DNA of 64,000 nt from Pelomonas parva (GCF_043555835.1 NZ_JBIGHV010000003.1:186001-250000); one strand, 5' to 3'; numbered from the stretch's first letter, positions 21,390 to 32,658 are shown. A program made the numbers and translations. The notes: a model not told the origin generated them from the sequence alone.

Positions 21390-21548
21390 GCCGGCGATTG
21401 TGCTGGGTCATCGATGCAAAACCGACCGTTCCGGGCACGATCCATGCGTTCAAGTCACAGATGAATGGCGTGCCGCAGCGGGAATCCCGACACGGCGGCG
21501 CGCTAGATTTCGGCATCCGTGTTTTGCCCCTCTGCCAGGAGTTCGCCC
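21390..21548. promoter_or_regulatory. Divergent LysR/glcB promoter region
   Basis: A 159-base gap between divergent starts must hold both promoters and, if the LysR protein acts locally, its binding site. The ribosome site CAGGAG lies seven bases before the glcB ATG. I could not single out a convincing -35/-10 pair or T-N11-A site. Confidence 0.4.
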
Positions 21549-23729
21549 ATGTCCACCGCCAGCCGCACCACGCTCCACCGCCTGCAGGTCGATACCGACC
21601 TGGCCCGCTTCATCGACACCGAGGTGCTGCCCGGCACCGGCGTCGCCAGCGAGGCCTTCTGGGCCGGTTTCAGCAAGATCGCCCACGAGCTGGCGCCGAT
21701 GAACCGCGCGCTGCTGGCCGAGCGTGACCGCCTGCAGACCGAGCTGGACGCCTGGCACGAGGCCCACCCCGGGCCCATCACCGACATGCCGGCCTACCGC
21801 AGCTTCCTGAGCCGCATCGGCTACCTGGTCGAGCCGCCCGCGCAGGTGCAGGCGACGACGGCCAACGTCGACGCCGAGCTGGCGCTGCAGGCCGGCCCGC
21901 AGCTGGTGGTGCCCATCCTGAACGCCCGCTACGCGCTGAACGCGGCGAACGCGCGCTGGGGTTCGCTGTACGACGCGCTGTACGGCACCGATGCCATCTC
22001 CGAAGCCGATGGCGCGACCCGCGCGGGGGGCTACAACCCGGTGCGCGGCGCCAAGGTCATCGCCTTTGCCCGCCAGGTGCTGGACCAGGCCGCGCCGCTG
22101 GCCGAGGGCTCGCATGGCCAGGCCGTGGCCTACCGCGTCGAGGGTGACCAGCTGTCCGTCACGCTGGCGTCCGGCGACGTGACCGGCCTGGCCGACGCGG
22201 GCACGTTTGCCGGCTACCAGGGCGCGCCCGAGTCACCGAGCAGCCTGCTGCTGGTGCACCACGGCCTGCATCTGGACGTGCGCATCGACCGCGAGACGCT
22301 CATCGGCCGCAGCGACCCGGCCGGCATCAGCGACGTCATCCTGGAGTCGGCGCTGTCGACCATCCTGGACCTGGAAGACTCTGTCGCCGCCGTCGATGCC
22401 GAGGACAAACTGCTGGCCTACCGCAACTGGCTGGGCATCCAGCTGGGCACGCTGACCGAGGAAGTCGCCAAGGGCGGCAAGACCTTCACACGCAGGCTGA
22501 ACGCGGACCGCGTCTACACGGCACCGGGCGGCAGCGGCACGGTCACGCTGCATGGCCGCTCGCTGATGTTCGTGCGCAATGTCGGCCACCTGATGACCAA
22601 CCCGGCCATCCTGCTGGAGGACGGCAGCGAGATCCCCGAAGGCATCATGGACGCGGCCATCACGACGACGATCGCGATGCATGACCTGAAGCGCCGCGGC
22701 AACAGCCGTACCGGCTCGGTCTACATCGTCAAGCCCAAGATGCACGGCCCGGCTGAGGTGGCCTTCGCCGCCGAGCTGTTCACCCGCGTGGAGCAGCTGC
22801 TGGGCCTGCCCGACAGCACCGTCAAGCTGGGCATCATGGACGAAGAGCGCCGCACGTCGGTCAACCTGATGGCCTGCATCGCTGCGGCCGCCAGCCGCGT
22901 CGCCTTTATCAACACCGGCTTCCTGGACCGCACCGGCGACGAGATGCACACCGCGATGCGCGCCGGCCCCATGCTGCGCAAGGGCGACATGAAGACGTCC
23001 AGCTGGATCACCGCCTACGAACGCAGCAACGTGCTGACCGGCCTGGCCTGCGGCCTGCGCGGGCGCGCCCAGATCGGCAAAGGCATGTGGGCCATGCCCG
23101 ACCTGATGGCGGCCATGCTGGAGCAGAAGATCGGCCACCCCAAGGCCGGCGCCAACACCGCCTGGGTGCCCTCGCCCACCGCCGCCACGCTGCACGCGCT
23201 GCACTACCACCAGGTCAACGTGGCCGCCGTGCAGCAGGAGCTGGAGAAGGTGGATCTGGCCGCCGAGCGCGAAGGCATCCTGAACGCGCTGCTGACCATC
23301 CCCGTCGCGCCCGAAGCCAACTGGACGCCCGAGCAACGCCAGCAGGAGCTGGACAACAACGTGCAGGGCATCCTGGGCTACGTCGTGCGCTGGGTGGACC
23401 AGGGCGTGGGCTGCTCGAAAGTGCCCGACATCAATGGTGTCGGTTTGATGGAAGACCGTGCGACCTTGCGGATATCCAGCCAGCACATTGCCAACTGGCT
23501 GCGCCATGGCGTCGTCAGCGCCGAGCAGGTGCGCGCAACCTTCACGCGCATGGCCACCGTCGTCGACGGCCAGAACGCCGGCGATCCGGTCTACCAGCCG
23601 TTGGCCACCCATCCCGACGGCGCGGCCATGCAGGCGGCGCTGGACCTGGTCTTCAAGGGCGAGGCCCAGCCCAGCGGCTACACCGAGCCGTTGCTGCACG
23701 CCTGGCGGCTCAAGGTAAAGCAGTGCTGA
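21549..23729 (+). CDS. glcB: Malate synthase G
   Basis: 726 residues, the full length of the monomeric G isoform. It condenses glyoxylate with acetyl-CoA to malate and allows growth on glycolate, acetate or fatty acids. Family signatures seen include ESALSTILDLEDSVAAVD near residue 270, the catalytic GKGMWAMPDLM segment near 515 and MEDRATLRISSQHIANWL near 633. The start at 21549 is preceded by CAGGAG. Isocitrate lyase is not in the window. The CoA ligase two genes upstream could feed the same fatty-acid to acetyl-CoA to glyoxylate route, but it is transcribed separately. Confidence 0.97.
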   Translation: MSTASRTTLHRLQVDTDLARFIDTEVLPGTGVASEAFWAGFSKIAHELAPMNRALLAERDRLQTELDAWHEAHPGPITDMPAYRSFLSRIGYLVEPPAQVQATTANVDAELALQAGPQLVVPILNARYALNAANARWGSLYDALYGTDAISEADGATRAGGYNPVRGAKVIAFARQVLDQAAPLAEGSHGQAVAYRVEGDQLSVTLASGDVTGLADAGTFAGYQGAPESPSSLLLVHHGLHLDVRIDRETLIGRSDPAGISDVILESALSTILDLEDSVAAVDAEDKLLAYRNWLGIQLGTLTEEVAKGGKTFTRRLNADRVYTAPGGSGTVTLHGRSLMFVRNVGHLMTNPAILLEDGSEIPEGIMDAAITTTIAMHDLKRRGNSRTGSVYIVKPKMHGPAEVAFAAELFTRVEQLLGLPDSTVKLGIMDEERRTSVNLMACIAAAASRVAFINTGFLDRTGDEMHTAMRAGPMLRKGDMKTSSWITAYERSNVLTGLACGLRGRAQIGKGMWAMPDLMAAMLEQKIGHPKAGANTAWVPSPTAATLHALHYHQVNVAAVQQELEKVDLAAEREGILNALLTIPVAPEANWTPEQRQQELDNNVQGILGYVVRWVDQGVGCSKVPDINGVGLMEDRATLRISSQHIANWLRHGVVSAEQVRATFTRMATVVDGQNAGDPVYQPLATHPDGAAMQAALDLVFKGEAQPSGYTEPLLHAWRLKVKQC

Positions 23730-24042
23730 TCTAGGGGGCGACGCCTAGCGCGCCGATCAGTTGACACATTGGCACAACGAATACTTGACCCCTACCGAAG
23801 GTCACACGTCGCCCTTGGACAACAGGTGCATGACTGCTTGTTACCGCAAATGCAAGGGTAAACCCTTGTTTTTTACTCATTAGGCGACTTGCCATGACGA
23901 ATGGCAGGGCAATAGAGATGAACCCGCACTTCTGAGGATTCACGCCCACTGAGACTAGGCGCCTCTTCGCCGTGGCACCGCGGCCGTGAGGCGCGCTCCG
24001 GCACATCAAGCCGGGGTTGGTCTAGATCTCTTTGGAGTCCCA
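23730..24042 (+). promoter_or_regulatory. 313-base gene-free region: glcB 3' end and TonB receptor promoter/leader
   Basis: No coding sequence is seen here. It is AT-richer than its surroundings and holds a candidate terminator at 23853-23874. It also holds the 13-base string GAAGGTCACACGT at 23797-23809, which recurs with one change upstream of the second TonB receptor. GGAG lies seven bases before the receptor ATG. The region probably contains the end of the glcB transcript and the receptor's promoter and leader. Confidence 0.5.
23853..23874 (+). terminator. Probable intrinsic terminator downstream of glcB
   Basis: CAAGGG-TAAA-CCCTTG forms a six-base-pair hairpin (23853-23868) followed by six T residues. 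It sits 124 bases after the glcB stop and 169 bases before the next gene. The short stem makes it weaker than the other terminators in the window; an attenuator in the receptor leader is an alternative. Confidence 0.55.
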
Positions 24043-26718
24043 ATGTTCAAACTCAACGTCATGAGCGCAGCGGCGCTGGCCTACCTGGCCGCATTCGCTG
24101 TCCCCGTCCTCGCCCAGCAACAGCTGGAAAGGATCGAAGTCACGGGTTCCGCAATCAAGCGAATCGATGCCGAGACAGCCGTTCCGGTCACCATCATCAA
24201 GATGGCAGACCTGAAGTCACAAGGTGTCACTTCGGTCGAGCAGATCATGAGCTCGCTGAGCTCGGTTCAGATGACACAAGGCTCCAGCCAGCAAGTGGGC
24301 GCAGGCACCGGTGGTGCTTCGTTTGCCGACCTGCGCGGCATCGGCGCCAGCAAGACACTGGTGCTGCTGAACGGCCGACGTATCGCGAACAACGCGATCG
24401 ACGGGTCCGCACCTGACCTCAACATGATCCCGTTTGCTGCCCTGCAGCGCGTTGAAGTGCTGCGCGATGGCGCTTCCTCCCTGTACGGCACGGACGCCAT
24501 CGGCGGCGTGATCAACTTCATCACGAACAAGGACTACACCGGCGGCCAGATCACCTTCGGTGTCGACGTGCCCAAGGAGTCGGGCGGCAAGAGCCGCAAC
24601 GCCAACATCGGCTTCGGCTTCGGCGACATCGCCAAGGACGGCTACAACATCTTCGGCTTCGTGGACGTTGCCAAGACTGACGCGATCGGCGGTCAGCAGC
24701 GCGAGTTCAACAACCGCTTCCCCGGCGGCATCTCCCCGACGCCCTTCCCGGCCAACTACTACCAGAACCCCTCGGTGACCGGCAACCCTGCCGGACCGGA
24801 CTGTACAGACCCGACCTTCCTGGTGCCGGCCGGCGACGGCACGTCTTGCCTGATGGCAACGTCGCGCTTCGTGGACTACACCGCCAAGACCAAGCGCACG
24901 GCCGGCATGCTGCGCGGCTCGGTGGCCTTGGGTGAACACACGCTGTCGGCCGAACTGTTCGCCACCAGCAACGACTCCACCACCGCCATCGCGCCCGTGC
25001 CCTACGGCACGCTGTGGATGAACCGCCTGCGCCCGGACGGCACAGCGAATCCCTACATGCCCGCCAGTACGGCGGCCGTGCCGATCACCACGACCTACAC
25101 GCAGGCCAACATGACGCCGCGCCCGGGCGTCGTTCTGCAGCCTGGCTTTGTCACGGTGAAGTGGCGTGCCCTGGACGGCGGCCAGCGCTCGAACACCTCG
25201 CTGAACGACCAGACCCGCTTCCTGGTGAGCCTGGACGGCTTCGTTTCCGGCTGGGACTATCAGGTCGGCGCGAGCATCAACGAGAACAAGATCAAGGAAG
25301 TGGTCTCCGGCTACACGGACGGCAACAAGATCACGACCGCCATGCTGAATGGCGTGATCAACCCCTTCGGCGAACAGGACGCAGCCGGCAACGCGGCCAT
25401 CCAGGACGCGCTGCTTGGCGGCAACCTGCAGAACCACAAGGGCAAGGTCACGACCTTCGACGGCCGCATCAGCCGCGAACTGAGTGACTGGTTCGGTGCC
25501 GGTCGCGGTGCCGCCGTCGCTATCGGTGCTGAGTTCCGCAAGGAAGACTTCATCTCGAAGGCCAACACACCCGTGGCCGAGCTGCTGCAGGCCAGCACCG
25601 GTGTGGACCCGAACTCGCTGTCCGAAGGCAACCGCAAGGTGTCGGCGGTCTACGCCGAACTGAACGTTCCGCTGACCCGAACGCTGGATGCCACAGCCGC
25701 CGTGCGTTACGACAAGTACAGCGACTTCGGCAACACGACCAACCCGAAGTTCGGTCTGCGCTACCAGCCGATGAAGGAACTTCTGCTGCGCACCAGCTAC
25801 TCGACAGGCTTCCGCGCCCCGTCGCTGTATGAGCTGAATGCCACACCGGCGTACACCAACACCGGCAACGTGAACGACCCCGTCAACTGCCCTGGCGGCA
25901 AGGCGATCGCCGGCAAGTCGCAGGCGCTGAACTGCAACGTGCAGTTCCAGCGTTTGACCGGCGGCAACATCGACCTGCAACCCGAAGAGTCGCAGAGCCT
26001 GACCTTCGGCATCGTCCTCGAGCCGACCGCCGACCTGTCCATCGGCTTTGACTGGTGGTGGATCCGCCTGGAGAACCAGATCGCCGCGCTGTCCGAGACC
26101 ACCGTGCTGGGCAACGATTTCAAGGACTTCACCCAGTACGTCTATCGCAACGGCACCGGTGACCTGTCGATCGACGGTTTCTCCTGCCCCGGCAGCGATT
26201 GCGGCTACCTTGACCTGCGCCAGCAGAACCTGGGCGGCCTCAATACCAACGGTGTGGACATCAGTGTGGTCTTCCGCCAGTCGCTGGGCAGCCTGGGTCG
26301 CGCGACCCTGGGCCTGAACAGCACCTACGTGACGAAGTACGAGTACCAGGACTATGTCAACGGCCCCTGGAACCAGAACGTCGGCATCTACGTCGGCACG
26401 GCGCCCATCTTCCGCTGGCAGCATTCGGCAACCGCCGTCTGGAATGTGGGCAGCTGGACGCTGGGCATGATCGGCCACTACAAGAGCGGCTACGTCGACC
26501 AGGACCCGACCAACAAGGTCAGCCAGTACGCCACGGCGGACGCCTATGTGTCCTGGGCGGGCTACAAAGGCCTGAACCTGACCGTCGGCGTGAAGAACCT
26601 GACCGACCGCGACCCGCCTTACTCGAACCAGGGCGAGGTGTTCCAGGCCAACTACGACCCCCGCTTCGCGAATCCCACTGGCCGCACCTACTACCTGCGC
26701 AGTACGTATCGCTTCTGA
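24043..26718 (+). CDS. TonB-dependent outer-membrane receptor
   Basis: 891 residues from the ATG at 24043, with GGAG before it and a signal peptide ending in VLAQQQ. The TonB box-like segment RIEVTGSAIKR is followed by a plug domain (~35-160: LRGIGASKTLVLLNGRR and GASSLYGTDAIGGVIN). A 22-stranded barrel makes up the rest and ends in the outer-membrane signature ...RSTYRF. The class takes up large substrates across the outer membrane using TonB energy. The plug is of the type common in Xanthomonas/Caulobacter/Roseateles carbohydrate or peptide receptors rather than siderophore ones. No substrate-specific neighbour is evident. A strong terminator follows. Confidence 0.93.
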   Translation: MFKLNVMSAAALAYLAAFAVPVLAQQQLERIEVTGSAIKRIDAETAVPVTIIKMADLKSQGVTSVEQIMSSLSSVQMTQGSSQQVGAGTGGASFADLRGIGASKTLVLLNGRRIANNAIDGSAPDLNMIPFAALQRVEVLRDGASSLYGTDAIGGVINFITNKDYTGGQITFGVDVPKESGGKSRNANIGFGFGDIAKDGYNIFGFVDVAKTDAIGGQQREFNNRFPGGISPTPFPANYYQNPSVTGNPAGPDCTDPTFLVPAGDGTSCLMATSRFVDYTAKTKRTAGMLRGSVALGEHTLSAELFATSNDSTTAIAPVPYGTLWMNRLRPDGTANPYMPASTAAVPITTTYTQANMTPRPGVVLQPGFVTVKWRALDGGQRSNTSLNDQTRFLVSLDGFVSGWDYQVGASINENKIKEVVSGYTDGNKITTAMLNGVINPFGEQDAAGNAAIQDALLGGNLQNHKGKVTTFDGRISRELSDWFGAGRGAAVAIGAEFRKEDFISKANTPVAELLQASTGVDPNSLSEGNRKVSAVYAELNVPLTRTLDATAAVRYDKYSDFGNTTNPKFGLRYQPMKELLLRTSYSTGFRAPSLYELNATPAYTNTGNVNDPVNCPGGKAIAGKSQALNCNVQFQRLTGGNIDLQPEESQSLTFGIVLEPTADLSIGFDWWWIRLENQIAALSETTVLGNDFKDFTQYVYRNGTGDLSIDGFSCPGSDCGYLDLRQQNLGGLNTNGVDISVVFRQSLGSLGRATLGLNSTYVTKYEYQDYVNGPWNQNVGIYVGTAPIFRWQHSATAVWNVGSWTLGMIGHYKSGYVDQDPTNKVSQYATADAYVSWAGYKGLNLTVGVKNLTDRDPPYSNQGEVFQANYDPRFANPTGRTYYLRSTYRF

Positions 26719-26759
26719 TTCGCCAGCCCCGGAGGGTCGCCCCCCCGGGTCTGCGCAGC

Positions 26760-26789
26760 AAGGCCCTTGCCCTCGGCAAGGGCCTTTTT
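26760..26789 (+). terminator. Intrinsic terminator after the first TonB receptor
   Basis: AAGGCCCTTGCC pairs with GGCAAGGGCCTT around a three-base loop, followed by a run of T residues. The 12-base-pair perfect stem lies 41 bases after the receptor stop and 41 bases before the next gene. Confidence 0.93.
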
Positions 26790-26830
26790 CATGGGCGGCG
26801 AGAATCGCAGCCCCGAATCGAAAGTGGCGC

Positions 26831-28045
26831 ATGTCTGATCCTTCCCGGCAACTTCGGCCAGCCGAGGTCCTCGTCATCGGCGCCGGCCCGGCCGGCAGCG
26901 CCTGCGCGCGCGTGCTGGCCCGTGCCGGCCTGGCCGTGCTGCTGGTCGACCAGCACCCACCCGGCCGCGACAAGACCTGCGGCGACGGCCTGATCCCCGA
27001 CGCGCACAAGGCGCTTGAGCGGCTGGGGCTGCTGGATGAGGTCATGCGCCGGGCGCAGCCGGTCAGCCATGTTGGCTGCATCGGCCCGCGCGGCGGGCGC
27101 GTCGACGTGCCGGGCACCATGGCGGTGCTGCCGCGCAGGGAGCTGGACGCGCTGCTGCTGCAGGGCGCCCGGGACGCCGGTGCGCGCTTCGAGCAGGCGC
27201 GCTTCGAGGCGCCGCTGGAAGTAGTTGGCCGCGTCGTCGGCGCGCGGCTGAAGCAGGGCGATGAGATCGTTGAAGTCCAGGCTCGCTGGGTCGTCCTGGC
27301 CACAGGCGCCGTGCCCAAGGCGCTGACGGCAGCCGGCATGTGCGAACGCCACACGCCCAGCGGCGTGGGTCTGCGCGGCTATGTGAAGGCGCCGCAGATG
27401 GCGGGCAAGATCACCTCGCTGGAAGTCGTCTGGAACAAGGCACTGCGGCCGGGCTATGGCTGGATCTTCCCGGCGCCGGACGGCCACTTCAACATCGGTG
27501 TGGGCGTGACCGACTCGCACATGGACATCGAAGGCAAGGGCCAGAAGAAGAGCGCCAACCTGCGCGCCATCTTCGACGCCTTCGTGACCAACTACGAACC
27601 CGCCGCCGAGCTGATGCGCGTGGGCGAACTGGTGGGCGACCTGAAGGGCGCGCCGCTGCGCTTCACGCTGACCGGGGCGAAGTGGACGCGGCCCGGCCTC
27701 ATCGTCACCGGCGAGGCGGCGGGCTCCACCTACTCCTTCACCGGCGAGGGCATCGGCAAGGCGATGGAGACCGGCATGCTGGCGGCGGACGCGATGCTGG
27801 CCCACAGCGACGACAGCGCCGCCCGCGCCGCCTACGAGGCCGGCCTGACGGCGCTGAAACCGAAATTCAAGCTCTACGAGGCCGCCAACCGCGTCAACGC
27901 CCACCCCTGGCTGGCGGACCTGGTGATCTGGCGGGCAAAGAAGAGCCCGCGCGTGCTCAAACGCATGGCGGGCGTGCTCAACGAGACGAGCAACCCGGGC
28001 AATATCGTCAGCCTCAAGGGCATCAGCCGACTCTTCTTTGAGTGA
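26831..28045 (+). CDS. FAD-dependent geranylgeranyl reductase-family oxidoreductase
   Basis: 404 residues. An N-terminal Rossmann motif VIGAGPAGSACA binds FAD, and the second family signature TCGDGLIP is near residue 55. The VTGEAAGSTYSFTGEGIG segment near 300 is the FAD-ribityl binding motif (GD/GE box). The family includes geranylgeranyl reductases and related flavoproteins that reduce isoprenoid chains or act as monooxygenase-like enzymes; the substrate here is unknown. There is no signal peptide, so it is cytoplasmic or membrane-peripheral. Its stop codon directly abuts that of the convergent thiolase gene. Confidence 0.85.
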   Translation: MSDPSRQLRPAEVLVIGAGPAGSACARVLARAGLAVLLVDQHPPGRDKTCGDGLIPDAHKALERLGLLDEVMRRAQPVSHVGCIGPRGGRVDVPGTMAVLPRRELDALLLQGARDAGARFEQARFEAPLEVVGRVVGARLKQGDEIVEVQARWVVLATGAVPKALTAAGMCERHTPSGVGLRGYVKAPQMAGKITSLEVVWNKALRPGYGWIFPAPDGHFNIGVGVTDSHMDIEGKGQKKSANLRAIFDAFVTNYEPAAELMRVGELVGDLKGAPLRFTLTGAKWTRPGLIVTGEAAGSTYSFTGEGIGKAMETGMLAADAMLAHSDDSAARAAYEAGLTALKPKFKLYEAANRVNAHPWLADLVIWRAKKSPRVLKRMAGVLNETSNPGNIVSLKGISRLFFE

Positions 28046-29244
<1,199 letters not shown>

Positions 29245-29248
<4 letters not shown>

Positions 29249-30696
29249 GTCAGCGACCGTCTCAAGTAGGGGCTGACGCGATAGCGCTCGCCGCGGTGGT
29301 AGGTGTCGAGGCAGTCCAGCAAGGCCACGATAGAGCCGGCGCCCCACTGGCCCAGCCATTCGAACGGCCCGGCCGGGTAGTTCACGCCGAGCTTCATTGC
29401 TGCATCGGCCCCTTCCTCGCTGCAGACGCCTTGCTGCACGGCGTCGTGCGCCTCGTTGACGAGCATGGCAATGGTGCGCGCGACGATGAGGCCGGGGGCG
29501 TCGACCATCTCGCGCGGCGTGAAGCCCAGCGCCACCAGCCAGCCGACGTGGTCGTCGAAGTTGCCGGACTTGGCGTAGGCCAGGTCGCCACCGGCACCGA
29601 GAGGCAGGTCGAAGACGACGACCGGCGCCTGCAGGTCGCGCTCTGCGGCGATCTCCCGGGCGGAACGGCCATCGGTGAGGCGGATCTGCGCGCGGTCGGC
29701 GGCCAGGCCCACCCAGTCGCTGACCTCCTCGCGTTCGGCTTGCGGGAAGGCCGCAGCGAATCGCTCCGCGACAAAGCCCTGGCCATGCACGACCAGGCGC
29801 CTGGCGTCAGGCAGCGGGTACTTGTAGGTGCGCAGCGCGGGCGCGCCTTCGGGGTAGCTGTAGAACCCGCGCCCGCTCTTGCGGCCTAGATAGCCAGCAT
29901 CCACCAGCTCCTGCTGCACCAGCGAAGGCGTGAAGCGGCGGTCGAAGAAGTTGGCGGCGAAGACCGAGTTCGTCACTGCAAAGTTGGTGTCGTGGCCGAT
30001 CAGGTCCATCAGCTCGCAGGGGCCCATGCGAAAACCCGCTGCGCGCAGGCAGGCGTCGATGACCTCGGGCGTCGCCGCGTGCTCCTGCAGCAGCATCAGC
30101 GCCTCGGCGTAGTAGGGCCGGGCGATGCGGTTGACGATGAAGCCCGGCGTGGAGCGCGTGTGCACAGCGGTTTTTCCCCAACGGCCGGCGAGGTCGTGGA
30201 TGGCCTGCGCCACCTCGGGCGCCGTGCCCAGGCCCGACACCACCTCCACCAGCTTCATCAGCGGCACCGGGTTGAAGAAGTGCATGCCCACCAGGCGCTC
30301 GGGCTTCTTCATGTCACGGGCCAGCGCCGTGACCGAGATGGACGAGGTGTTGGTGGCGATGACGGCCTCGGCCGGCAGCACCGCCTCCAGGTCGGCGAAC
30401 AGCGCACGCTTGATGTCGAGGTTCTCGACGATGGCCTCGATGACAAGGTCCACCGGCGCGAGCGCGTCGACCGGGGTGATGCGCGCCAGCGTCGCCTGCG
30501 CGGCTTCAGCGGTCAGCTTGCCCTTGGTGGCCAGGCCGTGCAGCGTCTGCGCCAGCTTGGCCTTGGCCGCTTCGGCAGCGCCGGTGCGGGTGTCGAACAA
30601 CAGCACGTCATGACCGGCCTGGGCGGCGACCTGGGCGATGCCGGCGCCCATCAGGCCGGCGCCGACGACAAGGATGCGGGCGTTGTCCAGTGTCAT
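29245..30696 (-). CDS. paaH: 3-hydroxyacyl-CoA dehydrogenase (PaaH-like)
   Basis: 483 residues. It oxidises (3S)-hydroxyacyl-CoA with NAD, in the PaaH case 3-hydroxyadipyl-CoA. The NAD-binding motif VVGAGLMGAGIAQ is at the N-terminus and the signature HFFNPVPLMKLVEVV near residue 140 carries the catalytic His. It has two 3-hydroxyacyl-CoA C-terminal domains (GFIVNRIARPYYAE; APGLIVARTIAMLVNEA), the double arrangement of PaaH-type enzymes. It overlaps its neighbours by ATGA on both sides, so the three-enzyme operon is translationally coupled. Confidence 0.88.
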
Positions 30697-31490
30697 TCGG
30701 GCGGTGTCCAGTTCGGCTTGCGCTTGGCCAGGAAGGCCGAGAAGCCCTCGCGGGCCTCGGGCGTGGCGCGCACGCGGGCAATGGTTTGGGCGGTCAGCTC
30801 GCGCACGTCCGCAGTGACCGGGCCGGGCGCGAGGCGGACATAGAGCTGTTTGATCTCGGCTTGAGCTTGCGGGCCGCAGGCGAGCAGGTCAATCACCAGG
30901 GCGTCTACCGCCGTGTCCAGCGCTGAAGCCGGCACGACGCGCTGCACGAGGCCCAGGCGCAGCGCCTCGTCGGCACCCATGCGCGTAGCCGTCAGCGCCA
31001 GACGCCGCGCCTCGCGCAGGCCCACGGCGTTGACGAGATGCGGGCCGATGACAGCAGGCAGGATGCCCAGCCGCGCCTCGCTGACCGAGAAGCTCGCCGC
31101 GTCGGACGCCACGGCCATGTCGCAGGCCGCCACCAAGCCGACGCCGCCGCCCAGCGCCGCGCCCTGCACGCGCGCCAGCGTCAGCTTCGGGCAGTCGGCA
31201 ATGCGCGCCAGCATGGCCGAGAAGCGGCGCGCATCGGCGAGGTTGTCGGCTTCGGACGCGGCCGCCGCGCGCTGCATCCACTGCAGGTCGGCGCCGGCGC
31301 TGAAGTGCTTGCCGGCACCGGCCAGCACGATGGCGCGCACGCTGGCGTCGCCGCCCAGCAGCGCGAAGGCCGCGTCCAGCTCGGCGATCAAGGTCTCGTC
31401 GAAGGCGTTGAACACGGCAGGCCGGTTCATCGTCAGCTGGGCCACGCCATCAGGGCGGCGTTGCAGGTCGAGGGAGGTCCAGGAGGGCAT
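30693..31490 (-). CDS. Enoyl-CoA hydratase/isomerase family protein
   Basis: 265 residues from the ATG at 31490; the open frame upstream adds 15 non-family codons. The crotonase oxyanion hole is formed by HFSAGADLQWMQ (~65-76) and GAALGGGVGL (~105). The catalytic region SVSEARLGILPAVIGPHL resembles methylglutaconyl-CoA hydratases (LiuC) as well as PaaF-type hydratases, so the substrate is uncertain. It is the first gene of the operon with paaH and the thiolase and would hydrate the enoyl-CoA they then oxidise and cleave. A 10-base palindrome lies upstream. Confidence 0.87.
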   Translation of the reverse strand: MPSWTSLDLQRRPDGVAQLTMNRPAVFNAFDETLIAELDAAFALLGGDASVRAIVLAGAGKHFSAGADLQWMQRAAAASEADNLADARRFSAMLARIADCPKLTLARVQGAALGGGVGLVAACDMAVASDAASFSVSEARLGILPAVIGPHLVNAVGLREARRLALTATRMGADEALRLGLVQRVVPASALDTAVDALVIDLLACGPQAQAEIKQLYVRLAPGPVTADVRELTAQTIARVRATPEAREGFSAFLAKRKPNWTPPE

Positions 31491-31512
31491 GGCGGCATTC
31501 TTGCACCGCACT

Positions 31513-31522
31513 TGTCTAGACA
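31513..31522. promoter_or_regulatory. Palindrome in divergent promoter region
   Basis: TGTCTAGACA is a perfect 10-base palindrome 22 bases before the enoyl-CoA hydratase start and 83 bases before the divergent kinase gene. It may be an operator for the acyl-CoA operon. No regulator gene is adjacent, so this is a weak call. Confidence 0.3.
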
Positions 31523-31605
31523 GCCGCACTGCCATTCAGACGCCCGGGCGCGCCATTCGCCGCACGGACCCGCAGCAGATGCATGCGCCTCCTAGACTGC
31601 GGCCC

Positions 31606-32658
31606 ATGCCTCGCCTCGAAGACTTCTCTCAGTGGTTCTACCCCGGGTCACGCCGTGTCTTCACGCCCGAGGAGATGGCTCGCGGCGGCACGCAGCTGTG
31701 GCCGTCCGGTATCGACCAATACGTGTTCGTCAACGTCGTGCTGCTGCTGGCCGCGTTCTCGCACCAGATGTCCAAGGGTACGCGGCCGGTGGCATGGTTC
31801 TTGGCGCTGTTTGTCACTTCCATCGCGCTGGGCGTGGCGCGCTGGCTTTGGCGCAGGCCGAGCCGGCGCTGGCTCAACATCGCCTGCTACGGGCTGGCGC
31901 TCGTCGTCACGGCGGCATTAATCGTGTTGGCCAAAACGGGTTGGCGCGAGGTGGCCATCGATCACGCCGCACTCGCCGTGGTCGTGATGACGGCCATCCT
32001 CTCGGCCTGGTGGGGGTTGACCGTCTACCGCGTCGACCAGATCGAGGCGCGGCTGCGCGAGCTGGCCGACCAGGACGCCGCGCTGCGCCTGTCCACGCGC
32101 CTGGCCGCCGCACAGATCCAGCCGCATTTCCTGTTCAACACGCTGGCCTCGTTGCAGCACTGGGTGGACACCGGCGACCCCCGCGCCGCGCCGCTGCTGC
32201 GTGACTTCACGGCCTATCTGCGCGCCACGCTGCCGATGTTCGAGCGCGAGCTGCAGCCGCTGGCCGATGAGATAGAGATGGTGCGCCGCTACCTGGCCAT
32301 CATGCAGGCGCGGTTGGGCGAGCGGCTGCGCGTCGACATCGCCATGGCCCCCGACATCGATGCGCAGCTGCCGCCGGGCCTGGTGCTGACGCTGGTGGAG
32401 AACGCCATCGCCCACGGCGTCGAGCCACAGCTGCGCGGCGGGAGCATCGACATCGCCGGCCATCGTGACGGGAACCGCCTGGTGCTGACCGTGCGCGACG
32501 ACGGCCCCGGCCTCGCGCCCGGCTGGACGGAGCGCGTGGGCCTGGCCAACACGCGCCGCCGGCTGGCGAGCGCCTTCCCAGCGGCCACGCTGACGCTGGC
32601 CGATGCTTCCCCCGGCTGCGTCGCCACCTTGACCCTGCCCATCCCGCTGACCCCATGA
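31606..32658 (+). CDS. LytS/YehU-type sensor histidine kinase
   Basis: 350 residues. About four membrane segments occupy ~38-150, followed by a His_kinase domain (PF06580 type) with the phospho-accepting histidine in IQPHFLFNTL and an ATPase domain with LVENAIAHG (N box) and DDGPGLAPG (G1 box). There is no periplasmic sensor domain, so the signal is likely sensed within the membrane. The stop overlaps the response-regulator start by four bases. An in-frame ATG nine codons upstream (31579) is an alternative start. Confidence 0.9.
   Translation: MPRLEDFSQWFYPGSRRVFTPEEMARGGTQLWPSGIDQYVFVNVVLLLAAFSHQMSKGTRPVAWFLALFVTSIALGVARWLWRRPSRRWLNIACYGLALVVTAALIVLAKTGWREVAIDHAALAVVVMTAILSAWWGLTVYRVDQIEARLRELADQDAALRLSTRLAAAQIQPHFLFNTLASLQHWVDTGDPRAAPLLRDFTAYLRATLPMFERELQPLADEIEMVRRYLAIMQARLGERLRVDIAMAPDIDAQLPPGLVLTLVENAIAHGVEPQLRGGSIDIAGHRDGNRLVLTVRDDGPGLAPGWTERVGLANTRRRLASAFPAATLTLADASPGCVATLTLPIPLTP

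Noticed and set aside
23761..23790. TTGACA at 23761 as a -35 element for the TonB receptor
   Set aside because: No acceptable -10 hexamer lies 15-19 bases downstream.
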